Source: Psychroserpens sp041224425 (GTDB lineage: Bacteria; Bacteroidota; Bacteroidia; Flavobacteriales; Flavobacteriaceae). From it: a stretch of DNA of 64,000 bases. Both the position numbers and the translations under genes were made by a program. Location of the stretch: the NCBI RefSeq assembly GCF_041224425.1, contig NZ_JBGFGL010000068.1:189391-253390 (forward strand). Direction: 5' to 3'. Below, piece after piece: positions 24,364-32,619 of the stretch. How positions within the stretch are numbered: position 1 is the stretch's first letter; each line of letters opens with the position of its first letter. The notes under the pieces are model-generated. The model made no database searches, was not told the DNA's origin, and saw only the letters and a program-made list of their open reading frames with translations.

Positions 24364-24981
24364 ATGAAAAAACTATTACTTTTCGCTGCAGTAGCAGTAT
24401 TCGGATTAACTAGCGTTGTCGCTCAAGATGGTGATGACGGAAATGGAAATGACAAGTTCACTGGCGGTTATGAGCAAGGTGATATAATCCTTAGTGGTGC
24501 AGTTGGTTTTTCATCTACCTCTCAAGATGATAACTCAAGCAGTGCTTTTACTATTATGCCAAGTGTGCTTTACATGTTCAACCCAAATTGGTCGGTTGGA
24601 GCTTCTGTAGGTTATATGTCTAATAAAGCTGAATCTGGTGATGTTGATACTATTGACAACAATACAATATCTTTATTAGGACATGCAACTTACTATTTTA
24701 ATCCTGAGCATAGATTTGTGCCATGGGTAGGTGCAGGTGCAGGTTATGAGACGACTAGTTATAACTTGGAATCAGACGATTACAAAGTGAATGGATTTAC
24801 AGTAGGTGCATTTGCTGGAGCTACTTTCTGGATGAGTGATTGTTTTGCAATTTTTGCTCAAATGGGTATTCTTTCATATTCAAGTTTAAAGCCTGATTTT
24901 GATGGTGCTGAATCAATTAATTCTTTTGGTTTGAACGTTGATTTCAAGGAGCTTTCAATCGGAGCTAAGTTCAGATTGTAA
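24364..24981 (+). CDS. Porin-family outer-membrane beta-barrel protein (paralog 2)
   Basis: A 205-residue protein with a signal peptide ending SVVAQ (residue 20), a short acidic linker (DGDDGNGNDK), then barrel strands such as IILSGAVGFSS, NWSVGASVGYMS and RFVPWVGAGAGYE, ending IGAKFRL. The signal peptide is almost the same as that of the first paralog (MKKLLLFAAVAVFGL versus MKKLMLFAVVAVFGL), pointing to duplication. It is flanked by terminators (24249-24277 upstream, 25003-25026 downstream), so it forms a single-gene unit. The function is unknown. Confidence 0.8.
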   Translation: MKKLLLFAAVAVFGLTSVVAQDGDDGNGNDKFTGGYEQGDIILSGAVGFSSTSQDDNSSSAFTIMPSVLYMFNPNWSVGASVGYMSNKAESGDVDTIDNNTISLLGHATYYFNPEHRFVPWVGAGAGYETTSYNLESDDYKVNGFTVGAFAGATFWMSDCFAIFAQMGILSYSSLKPDFDGAESINSFGLNVDFKELSIGAKFRL

Positions 24982-25002
24982 TTATCAAAATATCTATATT
25001 TT

Positions 25003-25026
25003 AAAAGCAGCCATAAGGCTGCTTTT
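25003..25026 (+). terminator. Terminator after barrel paralog 2
   Basis: A perfect 10-base stem AAAAGCAGCC / GGCTGCTTTT with an ATAA loop and a run of T residues. Confidence 0.88.
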
Positions 25027-25097
25027 TTTATTGTTAAAAATAATGACTGTATATACTTTAAATATATATTTGCAGCCTCAACAAACAATTTTAATTA

Positions 25098-25664
25098 ATG
25101 AAAAAACTCAATTATTTTTTAGTTCTCTTCCTAATGGTTTCTTTAGGAATACATGCTCAAGAAGATGACGTACCATCTACCACAACAGATTTTGGTTTAA
25201 AGGCTGGTTACACTTCTTTGTCTTTAAAGGTTTCAGTAGATGGAGAATCTGCCTCTGATAATGTTTCAGGATTTTATGTTGGTGCGTTTGCAGAATTACA
25301 CATATCAGAAACGTTTAGTCTTCAGCCTGAACTATACTATTCCACTTACTATGATTCTGGGGAAAATACAAGTGTCCTAAACGTACCGATTATGGCAAAG
25401 TACTATGTAGATGAAAGGTTTGCCATCTTTGCAGGTCCGCAATTTGATTATCTTCTAGAAAAAGAAGCTTCTGAAGGGATTGAACGATTCGGTATTGCTT
25501 TGGCTGCTGGGTTGGCTTTTGATGTTACAGATCAGGTTCTTATTGATTTGAGATATGCTTTTGGTCTTACAAACAGACTTGATGCTGAATTACCAGGTTT
25601 AGAACAATTTGATGTGAAAACCTATTTCAATTATTTGCATATTGGTTTGGGATACCGATTTTAA
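25098..25664 (+). CDS. Porin-family outer-membrane beta-barrel protein (paralog 3)
   Basis: A 188-residue protein with a signal peptide ending LGIHAQ (residue 21), then strands such as DFGLKAGYTSLSLKV, VSGFYVGAFAEL and FSLQPELYYS, ending YLHIGLGYRF. The segment FSLQPELYYS corresponds to FSVQPELTYS in paralog 1, which supports common descent. It is again a single-gene unit, with terminators before (25003-25026) and after (25690-25713). The role is unknown. Confidence 0.8.
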   Translation: MKKLNYFLVLFLMVSLGIHAQEDDVPSTTTDFGLKAGYTSLSLKVSVDGESASDNVSGFYVGAFAELHISETFSLQPELYYSTYYDSGENTSVLNVPIMAKYYVDERFAIFAGPQFDYLLEKEASEGIERFGIALAAGLAFDVTDQVLIDLRYAFGLTNRLDAELPGLEQFDVKTYFNYLHIGLGYRF

Positions 25665-25689
25665 GAACTGAACTCACAATATTTTATCG

Positions 25690-25713
25690 AAACCGAAGTC
25701 GACACTTCGGTTT
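25690..25713 (+). terminator. Terminator between barrel paralog 3 and aroQ
   Basis: A perfect 10-base stem AAACCGAAGT / ACTTCGGTTT with a CGAC loop and a long T tract. It ends only 17 bases before the aroQ ATG, so the aroQ promoter must overlap or follow it, or aroQ depends on read-through. Confidence 0.85.
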
Positions 25714-25730
25714 TTTTTTATCTTTATCTT

Positions 25731-26153
25731 ATGAAGAAATTAATCATCATAAACGGACCAAACATTAACCTCTTGGGAAAACGCGAAACCCATATTTATG
25801 GCGATTTATCTTTTACCGATTTTTTTGCTTCCATTTCAGAAAAATATTCAAATGTAAAACTTGAACATTTCCAATCAAATATAGAAGGAGAATTGATTGA
25901 TAAGCTTCAGGAAGTGGGCTATAGCTATGATGGCATTATCCTTAATGCAGCAGCTTATACGCACACCTCAGTTGGTATTGGAGATGCGATAAAGGCTATT
26001 GACACACCTGTAGTAGAAGTGCATATTTCCAATACGTTTTCGAGAGAGGACTTTAGACATCAATCCTATATTTCTCCTAATGCCAAAGGGATTGTAATTG
26101 GTTTCGGACTTCAAAGTTATGAGTTGGCTATTCAGAGTTTTTTGGAAGATTAA
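25731..26153 (+). CDS. aroQ: Type II 3-dehydroquinate dehydratase
   Basis: A 140-residue cytosolic enzyme of the shikimate pathway, converting 3-dehydroquinate to 3-dehydroshikimate. Marks are INGPNINLLGKRE at the N-terminus, the catalytic tyrosine Y23 in HIYGD, QSNIEGELID, NAAAYTHTSV and EVHISNTFSREDFR with the conserved histidine. The length is typical. The start lies 17 bases after a strong terminator; TATCTTTA at about 25719-25726 resembles a -7 box but is very close to the ATG. The fourth barrel gene follows after 10 bases, so the two are probably co-transcribed although their functions are unrelated. Confidence 0.95.
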   Translation: MKKLIIINGPNINLLGKRETHIYGDLSFTDFFASISEKYSNVKLEHFQSNIEGELIDKLQEVGYSYDGIILNAAAYTHTSVGIGDAIKAIDTPVVEVHISNTFSREDFRHQSYISPNAKGIVIGFGLQSYELAIQSFLED

Positions 26154-26163
26154 TGCATAAATT

Positions 26164-26643
26164 ATGAAATCTATAATCATCGTATTGTTCCTTAGCGTTT
26201 TTGGGCTCTACACTCATTCTCAAACCAATGCTGATTTTGGTATTAAAGGCGGATTAAACTTAACGTTCTTCAATGTGAAGGAAGGAAATTTTGGCGTCAA
26301 TACACAAACGGAAATAGGTTATTATTCAGGACTGTTTCTTGATGTCCATATAGATGATGCATTATCGATCCAACCAGAAGTCTTATACATTGGTTTAAAC
26401 GATTTTAAGTTCCTAAATGCGCCTATTTATGTGAAGTACGAGGTGGCTAAAAACTTTGATGTTTTAGTCGGACCAAGTTTAAATTACTTCTTCGACTTCT
26501 TTTCCAATAAATTTAAAGTAAGAGCCGATTTGAGTGCTGCTTACCATATTACTTCTGCTTTAGACATTCATACGAAGTATACACTGGGTTTTGAAGAGAT
26601 TGCACCTAATGGTTTGTTTATTGGATTAGGTGTGAGGCTATAA
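26164..26643 (+). CDS. Porin-family outer-membrane beta-barrel protein (paralog 4)
   Basis: A 159-residue protein with a signal peptide ending YTHSQ (residue 19) and short barrel strands (FGIKGGLNLTFF, YYSGLFLDVHI, LSIQPEVLYIG), ending FIGLGVRL. LSIQPEVLY again matches the FSLQPELYY segment of its neighbours. It is the shortest of the four. It follows aroQ by 10 bases and has no terminator of its own before the converging gene that ends at 26678. The function is unknown. Confidence 0.78.
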   Translation: MKSIIIVLFLSVFGLYTHSQTNADFGIKGGLNLTFFNVKEGNFGVNTQTEIGYYSGLFLDVHIDDALSIQPEVLYIGLNDFKFLNAPIYVKYEVAKNFDVLVGPSLNYFFDFFSNKFKVRADLSAAYHITSALDIHTKYTLGFEEIAPNGLFIGLGVRL

Positions 26644-26677
26644 AAAAGTGCAATACCTATTAACGCCTTTTGGTTCT

Positions 26678-27277
26678 TTATTGTTTATTTATAATTTTGT
26701 TGAAGTTGTCCAAAAGCATTGTTACATAATGAGAGGTTACATTCAAGTCAAATATATTTGAATGATCAACAATGATTTGTTCGTAGCCTAAATTTTTTCT
26801 TTTTAAAGTGTCAAATAGAAATAGATAATAAAAAGTTCTCTTGTTGCTATATGGAAATCTTCTAACGCTAACACTAATTTGATATCTTTCGGAATTTACC
26901 TTAGTGGCTCTTCTTGGAAATGCAGTTTTTTCATAAAATCTACCGTGCTCTAATCCACCTGTAAGATAAGATAGGCTGTTTGAAATATTTTTCAAATCTA
27001 TATTAGAGTAAAATACCAAATCTACTTTAAGATTCTTTTTTAAAATAGAGTCTATAATAAAATCTATTTCATTTGCAAGTAGAATTTCCTCTGGTGAATG
27101 GTTTTTGTAATCCCTATCAAAGTAAACTTTGACATATGATGGGAGTTTACCAATCTTATCAGCTTCAATCTTTTCAGGATAAGATTTTTTGTTAAGAGCA
27201 ATAACACCTAAACCATCCTCTTGCGAATATGATAACGAAAAAAATAGCAGAGATAAAGCTAAGAACCTTAGTTTCAA
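26678..27277 (-). CDS. Secreted protein of unknown function
   Basis: A 199-residue protein with a signal peptide ending LSYSQ (about residue 19). I recognise no family. The mature part mixes helices and strands and is rich in lysine, asparagine and tyrosine; it contains no cysteine. No ATG is available at the N-terminus. TTG 27277 gives a complete signal peptide (KLRFLALSLLFFSLSYSQ) and starts 10 bases after the lpd stop, the same arrangement as the TonB receptor start at 17889. It is probably co-transcribed with lpd, but nothing indicates a shared function. Confidence 0.65.
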   Translation of the reverse strand: MKLRFLALSLLFFSLSYSQEDGLGVIALNKKSYPEKIEADKIGKLPSYVKVYFDRDYKNHSPEEILLANEIDFIIDSILKKNLKVDLVFYSNIDLKNISNSLSYLTGGLEHGRFYEKTAFPRRATKVNSERYQISVSVRRFPYSNKRTFYYLFLFDTLKRKNLGYEQIIVDHSNIFDLNVTSHYVTMLLDNFNKIINKQ

Positions 27278-27287
27278 TTTACTTTAG

Positions 27288-28664
27288 TTATAGATGAATC
27301 ACCTCATCGTAAGCATCTGCAACGGCTTCCATAACCGCTTCACTCATGGTTGGATGAGGATGTACAGCCTTTAACACCTCATGACCAGTGGTTTCCAGCT
27401 TTCTACCCAATACTGCTTCAGCAATCATATCGGTAACACCTGCGCCAATCATATGGCAACCGAGCCATTCTCCATATTTAGCATCAAAGATAACTTTTAC
27501 AAAGCCATCCTTGTTGCCACCTGCACTAGCTTTTCCAGAAGCAGAGAAAGGGAATTTTCCTACTTTAATATCAAAGCCTTTTTCCTTGGCTTGTTTTTCT
27601 GTCAAACCAACACTGGCAACTTCAGGAGAGCAATAAGTGCATCCTGGAATATTTCCATAATCTAAAGCCTCAACATGCTGTCCCGCGATTTTTTCCACAC
27701 ATAAAATACCTTCAGCAGAAGCCACGTGAGCTAAAGCTTGACCAGGAGTTACATCTCCAATGGCATAATAGCCAGGAATATTGGTTTGGTAATAATCATT
27801 AACCAGAATTTTATCTCTGTCAACCGCAATGCCTACATCTTCAAGTCCGATATTCTCAATATTCGATTTGATACCTACAGCTGATAAAACCAAATCAGCT
27901 TCAAGAACTTCTTCACCTTTTTTGGTTTTTACGGTTGCTTTTACACCATTGCCTGAAGTGTCTACTTTGGTAACTTCAGAAGACGTCATGATAGTAATGC
28001 CACTTTTCTTGAAAGAGCGTTCCAGTTGTTTTGAAACATCTTCATCTTCAACAGGAACAATATTAGCTAAGTATTCTACAATGGTAACTTCTGTTCCCAT
28101 GGCATTGTAAAAATATGCGAACTCAACACCAATCGCTCCAGAACCAACCACAATCATCTTTTTTGGTTGTTTTGGAAGTGTCATAGCTTCTCGATAACCG
28201 ATTACTTTTTTACCGTCTTGAGGCAAGCTAGGTAACTCGCGAGAGCGTGCACCAGTTGCGATGATAATATGATCTGCACTATAGTCTTTGCCATCAACTT
28301 CGACCTTTTTGCCAGGTTTTAGTTTTCCAAAACCTTCAATGACATCGATTTTGTTTTTTTTCATTAAAAACTGAACACCTTTACTCATCCCATCAGCAAC
28401 ACCACGACTACGCTTTACAACCGCATCAAAATCATGCTTAGCTTCTTTAACATTCAATCCATAATCTTCAGCATGCTTAAGGTATTCAAATACTTGTGCC
28501 GATTTTAAAAGGGCTTTTGTCGGAATACAACCCCAATTTAAACATACACCACCTAAACTTTCTTTTTCAACAATTGCAGTTTTAAATCCTAATTGTGATG
28601 CTCTAATTGCAGTAACATAGCCACCAGGACCGCTTCCAAGAACAATAATATCGTATTTACTCAT
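27288..28664 (-). CDS. lpdA: Dihydrolipoyl dehydrogenase (E3)
   Basis: A 458-residue flavoprotein that reoxidises dihydrolipoamide in 2-oxoacid dehydrogenase complexes and the glycine cleavage system (gcvT is also in this window). Marks are the FAD motif LGSGPGGY, the redox disulfide GGVCLNWGCIPTK (C41, C46), the NAD motif VVGSGAIGVEFA, the second FAD motif YAIGD, and the C-terminal HPHPTMSE (H437, E442) that supplies the catalytic base. All key residues are present. No E1 or E2 gene is adjacent. It is followed 10 bases later by a secreted unknown. Confidence 0.95.
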   Translation of the reverse strand: MSKYDIIVLGSGPGGYVTAIRASQLGFKTAIVEKESLGGVCLNWGCIPTKALLKSAQVFEYLKHAEDYGLNVKEAKHDFDAVVKRSRGVADGMSKGVQFLMKKNKIDVIEGFGKLKPGKKVEVDGKDYSADHIIIATGARSRELPSLPQDGKKVIGYREAMTLPKQPKKMIVVGSGAIGVEFAYFYNAMGTEVTIVEYLANIVPVEDEDVSKQLERSFKKSGITIMTSSEVTKVDTSGNGVKATVKTKKGEEVLEADLVLSAVGIKSNIENIGLEDVGIAVDRDKILVNDYYQTNIPGYYAIGDVTPGQALAHVASAEGILCVEKIAGQHVEALDYGNIPGCTYCSPEVASVGLTEKQAKEKGFDIKVGKFPFSASGKASAGGNKDGFVKVIFDAKYGEWLGCHMIGAGVTDMIAEAVLGRKLETTGHEVLKAVHPHPTMSEAVMEAVADAYDEVIHL

Positions 28665-28720
28665 GAGATTTTTTTTGTCTGTTTTTTGAAGATACGAAGT
28701 TACAAAACCTTATTGTAATA

Positions 28721-29275
28721 TTAAAGGTCATCAGTAAAATGTCTACGTGCTTTTTCTTGACTGAATTTTGTCTTATTGTAGTCTGAAGATTTTCCTTTAG
28801 GAATCGATAAAGAGTTCCATGACTTGCCTTTGATAAGTTTCCCTATAAATACCATTTGTCCAACATGATAGGCGTAATGCGCTAATTGTCTATTGATGGC
28901 TTCCGTTATAGTATGTCCTTGATTTCTGATGAAAACAATATCTTCCAATTGCGATGTCTTTAAAGGTTTGATAGCCTCAAAAAGGCATTGCCACCCTTTT
29001 TCCCAATAATTGAATACATCGTCAACCGTTTCAAAAGCATCCACAAACTCCAAATCGCGTTGTCGCCATTCCTTTTCGCCATCTTCAGTCAAGAAATTGG
29101 TCCACCTGCTGAGCATATTTCCAGCCATATGTTTCACAATGATGGCTATGGAATTTGAATCTTCAACAAATTCTTTTTGAATCTCATCAAAGTTTAATTG
29201 ATGCATTGTTTTGTCACCTAAACTTTTGTAATATTCAAATTGCTTAATGACACTGGTAAGATAGGAATCACTCAT
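28721..29275 (-). CDS. DUF1572 (DinB-fold) protein
   Basis: A 184-residue cytosolic protein with the DUF1572 pattern: SIAIIVKHMAGNMLSRW near residue 43 with the first metal histidine, an RQRDLEFVD segment, and INRQLAHYAYHVGQMVFIGK with the other two histidines. A C-terminal SIPKGKS turn is also typical. The fold is the DinB four-helix bundle, and the metal triad appears intact. The biochemical role is unknown. It belongs to the same superfamily as the gene at 4873-5397 but to a different family. A near-consensus -7 box lies at about 29297-29304 on the minus strand. Confidence 0.82.
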   Translation of the reverse strand: MSDSYLTSVIKQFEYYKSLGDKTMHQLNFDEIQKEFVEDSNSIAIIVKHMAGNMLSRWTNFLTEDGEKEWRQRDLEFVDAFETVDDVFNYWEKGWQCLFEAIKPLKTSQLEDIVFIRNQGHTITEAINRQLAHYAYHVGQMVFIGKLIKGKSWNSLSIPKGKSSDYNKTKFSQEKARRHFTDDL

Positions 29276-29370
29276 AACAAAAACTTTATGTCTTATAAAA
29301 GTAGAGTTTTAATTGCATTCTGATATGAAATTACCATTAATAGAAACTATGCGTATATTTCTTTTCAGAA

Positions 29371-29856
29371 TTAGTTTTTTGCCGGAACAAATTCTAAAGC
29401 TACACCATTAATGCAATGACGCTTTCCTGTTGTGTTTCTTGGACCATCATTAAACATATGGCCTAGGTGACCACCACAAGTGGCGCAATGCTCCTCGGTT
29501 CTGGCGTAACCTAAATCGTAATCTACAGAAAATGCTACATTGCCTTCAATTTCTCTATCAAAACTAGGCCAACCAGTTCCTGAATCAAATTTATGTTCGC
29601 TTTCAAATAGAGGAGTGTTGCAGGCAGCACAATGGTAAATACCTTTGCTGTATTCTTTATTTAACGGACTTGAAAATGGACGCTCAGTTCCAGATTCTCT
29701 TAACACATAAAACTCTTCGGAACTTAACTCGGTTTTCCATTCGGCTTCAGTCTTAGTTATTGGGAACTCAGATTTTTGATCTTTTTCTTTTTTTTGTGCT
29801 GTGGAATTACAACTAAAAAGCAATCCAAAGACAGCAATCATTGAAACAGATTTCAT
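29371..29856 (-). CDS. msrB: Peptide-methionine (R)-S-oxide reductase, lipoprotein form
   Basis: A 161-residue MsrB that reduces methionine-R-sulfoxide in proteins. The N-terminus is a lipoprotein signal (LLFSC, C16), so the enzyme should sit in the periplasm or at the outer membrane. The zinc-binding cysteines are in CAAC and CATCGGHLGH, FDSGTGWPSF forms the substrate pocket, and the catalytic C148 is in RHCINGVALEF. The usual serine of RYCINS is glycine here, which occurs in related sequences. No msrA is adjacent, so this is a stand-alone envelope repair enzyme. How it is re-reduced is not visible. Confidence 0.92.
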   Translation of the reverse strand: MKSVSMIAVFGLLFSCNSTAQKKEKDQKSEFPITKTEAEWKTELSSEEFYVLRESGTERPFSSPLNKEYSKGIYHCAACNTPLFESEHKFDSGTGWPSFDREIEGNVAFSVDYDLGYARTEEHCATCGGHLGHMFNDGPRNTTGKRHCINGVALEFVPAKN

Positions 29857-30017
29857 AGCTTAACTTATTTATTGATTTGATGAGTCTTTTGTAGTAAAAT
29901 TAACCATAAACTTACATACGATTGTATGATTTTTCTTAAAATATACTTAAATTAAGCTGAAAAATTTTGCTGTAGATTAACTATCTTTATAGAATCGCAG
30001 TAAGTCAAAAACTCAGA

Positions 30018-31220
30018 ATGAAAGCATTGTTTTTTACAAGAGAATTTCCTCCATATGTCTATGGTGGTGCTGGTGTTCATGTAGAATATTTAGCGAATGA
30101 ATTATCAAAATTGCTAACAATGGAAGTCAGGAGTTTTGGCGATCAGGATATGATTTCACCAACTTTATCTGTAAAGGGGTTTGAGTTCGAAAATTCTGAT
30201 TTTGATCATGCAGACAAGAAACTAAAAGCGGTGTTGCAAACGTTACGAACCTGTGTCAATATGAATATTGATTTTGTTGATGCAGATATCGTTCATTGCC
30301 ATACGTGGTATGCTCATTTTGCAGGTATCGTAGCAAAATTGTGTTACGGAACACCATTGGTTATTACCACTCATTCACTAGAACCACTTAGACCTTGGAA
30401 ACGTGAACAATTGGGTCATGGCTATGAAGCGTCTTCATGGATTGAGAAAACAGCTATTGAAATGGCTGATGCGGTTATAGCGGTTTCAGAAGAAACAAAA
30501 GTTGATGTTTTAAACTATTTTAATGTTGACGAATCAAAAATAAAAGTCATTTATAATGGGATTAATTTAAGTGAATATAAAGTGACAGAGGACACTTCAA
30601 CGTTGTTGAAGTTCAATATCAATCCCAATAAGCCTTATGTGCTTTTTGTCGGTAGAATAACGCGTCAAAAGGGAATAATCCATTTGGTAAATGCCATAAA
30701 ATATATTGATAAAGACACGCAAGTTGTCTTATGTGCAGGAGCACCAGATACACCTGAAATAGGAAAGGAAATGGAAGACAGTGTAGCTCAAGTACAAAAG
30801 TCACGTTCCAACGTCGTTTGGATCGATGAGATGCTACCAAAACCAGAAGTGATTCAGTTGTATTCTCATGCAGCCGTTTTTTGTTGTCCTTCCATTTATG
30901 AGCCTTTCGGAATTATCAATCTGGAGGCTATGGCTTGCGAAACGGCAGTAGTGGCAAGTGCTGTTGGAGGTATCAAAGAAGTTGTTGTTCCAAATGAGAC
31001 AGGTATTTTGGTACCGTTAAAACAACAAAAAGAAGCACCATTTGAACCTGTAGATCCTGAAGCTTTTTCAAAGGATATGGCAATAGCCATTAATAAAATT
31101 ATCGATGATGATGGCTTAAGAGACAAAATGGGTAAAGCAGGACGAAAACGTGTTGAATCGGTTTTTGACTGGTCTGCCATAGCTAAAAAAGTACACGATT
31201 TATATCAAACTTTAATATAA
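30018..31220 (+). CDS. glgM: GT4 glycogen synthase / maltose-1-phosphate synthase (GlgM-like)
   Basis: A 400-residue GT-B glycosyltransferase of family GT4, not the longer GT5 GlgA. It starts with FTREFPPYVYGGAGVHVEYLA, very like the actinobacterial enzyme first called GlgA and later shown to be GlgM. GlgM joins ADP-glucose and glucose-1-phosphate into maltose-1-phosphate. Donor-site marks are GRITRQKG (R213, K218) and the E-x7-E motif EPFGIINLE (E295, E303). It is the first gene of the glucan cluster, five bases before glgC, with glgE next. That context supports the GlgM role, but simple glucan chain extension remains possible from sequence alone. Confidence 0.78.
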   Translation: MKALFFTREFPPYVYGGAGVHVEYLANELSKLLTMEVRSFGDQDMISPTLSVKGFEFENSDFDHADKKLKAVLQTLRTCVNMNIDFVDADIVHCHTWYAHFAGIVAKLCYGTPLVITTHSLEPLRPWKREQLGHGYEASSWIEKTAIEMADAVIAVSEETKVDVLNYFNVDESKIKVIYNGINLSEYKVTEDTSTLLKFNINPNKPYVLFVGRITRQKGIIHLVNAIKYIDKDTQVVLCAGAPDTPEIGKEMEDSVAQVQKSRSNVVWIDEMLPKPEVIQLYSHAAVFCCPSIYEPFGIINLEAMACETAVVASAVGGIKEVVVPNETGILVPLKQQKEAPFEPVDPEAFSKDMAIAINKIIDDDGLRDKMGKAGRKRVESVFDWSAIAKKVHDLYQTLI

Positions 31221-31225
31221 TAACA

Positions 31226-32491
31226 ATGATCAATAATAAAGTTCTAAGTATTATTTTAGGAGGAGGAAGAGGCTCAAGACTCTATCCGCTTACTGAAAGT
31301 AGGTCTAAGCCTGCGGTTCCAATTGCTGGTAAATACAGATTGGTTGATATCCCTATATCAAATTGTATCAATTCTGATATCAAGCGAATGTATGTCTTAA
31401 CTCAGTTTAATTCTGCTTCTCTTAATAAACATATTAAGAACACCTATCATTTTAGCTTCTTTAGTTCGGCTTTTGTAGATGTGCTTGCAGCAGAACAAAC
31501 TATTAGTAGTGGCGATTGGTTTCAGGGCACAGCTGATGCAGTGCGACAAAGCATGCATCATTTCTTGAATCATGATTTTGAATATGCTTTGATTTTATCT
31601 GGCGACCAATTGTATCAAATGGATTTTAATGATATGATTTCCAAGCATGAAGAAAGTGGTGCTGAAATTACCATCGCTACCCAACCAGTTAATGCTAAGG
31701 AAGCAACTTCCTTTGGTATATTGAAGACCGATGACAACGATTTTATTACCGATTTCATTGAAAAACCTAATACTGAATTACTAAAGGATTGGGATTCTCC
31801 AGTTAGTGATGATATGAAGCAGGACGGAAGAGTGTATTTAGCTTCTATGGGAATCTATATTTTCAATAAGGATTTATTGGTGAAATTGATGTCTGAAACC
31901 GATATGGTCGACTTCGGAAAGGAAATCATTCCGCAATCTATTGACAAACATAAAACTTTAGGGTATCAATTTGAAGGTTATTGGACAGACATAGGAAACA
32001 TCGATTCTTTCTTTGAAGCAAACCTAGGTTTGACCGATGACATCCCAAAATTCAATCTATATGATGATGCCATGCGCGTCTACACACATGCACGAATTCT
32101 GCCTACCTCTAAAATATCAGGAACACTTCTAGATCGAACGGTTATTGCCGATGGATGTTTGATACATGCTGCAAAAATAGAACGCTCAGTCATTGGCATT
32201 CGTTCTCGTATCGGAACAGAGTCAACCGTCATTAATAGTTACATGATGGGTAATGATTTCTATGAAACACTTGAAGAGGTCCATGATAATAATATCCAAA
32301 TTCTAATGGGTATAGGTGAACGATGCTTTATTAAAAATGTCATTTTAGACAAAAATTGTCGAATAGGAGATGATGTTCGTATCAATGGAGGAGCACATCT
32401 TGATGATATCGAAACGGATAGCTATTTAATTAAAGATGGAATTGTTGTTGTTAAAAAGGGAGCTACAATTCCTAAGGGTACAATTATTTAA
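31226..32491 (+). CDS. glgC: Glucose-1-phosphate adenylyltransferase
   Basis: A 421-residue enzyme making ADP-glucose from glucose-1-phosphate and ATP, the committed step of bacterial glucan synthesis. The nucleotidyltransferase domain starts with GGGRGSRLYPLTESRSKPA (about residues 11-29) and SNCINSDI; later come FQGTADAVRQ and the glucose-1-phosphate loop around IEKP. The C-terminal third is a left-handed beta-helix with hexapeptide turns (GCLIHAAKIERSVIG, KNVILDKNCRIGDDVRI), the usual site of allosteric contacts. It is five bases after the GT4 gene, and a 128-base gap separates it from glgE, so there may be a second promoter there. Confidence 0.95.
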   Translation: MINNKVLSIILGGGRGSRLYPLTESRSKPAVPIAGKYRLVDIPISNCINSDIKRMYVLTQFNSASLNKHIKNTYHFSFFSSAFVDVLAAEQTISSGDWFQGTADAVRQSMHHFLNHDFEYALILSGDQLYQMDFNDMISKHEESGAEITIATQPVNAKEATSFGILKTDDNDFITDFIEKPNTELLKDWDSPVSDDMKQDGRVYLASMGIYIFNKDLLVKLMSETDMVDFGKEIIPQSIDKHKTLGYQFEGYWTDIGNIDSFFEANLGLTDDIPKFNLYDDAMRVYTHARILPTSKISGTLLDRTVIADGCLIHAAKIERSVIGIRSRIGTESTVINSYMMGNDFYETLEEVHDNNIQILMGIGERCFIKNVILDKNCRIGDDVRINGGAHLDDIETDSYLIKDGIVVVKKGATIPKGTII

Positions 32492-32619
32492 GAGGATGAT
32501 CATTTTTATTTCGTTTCAAACGTTATAGTAAGTTTTATTCTCATATTCTTGCTTTATTCGTAATTTTTGAACCTAATTTTAGTAAATTCACAATCTCAAT
32601 ACATAACTAACCAACACCT

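Noticed and set aside
30018..31220. Naming the first cluster gene glgA (GT5 glycogen synthase)
   Set aside because: The protein is about 400 residues with the GT4 N-terminus and E-x7-E motif, and lacks the KTGGL-type start of GT5 GlgA; the GlgM-like reading fits the glgE context better.
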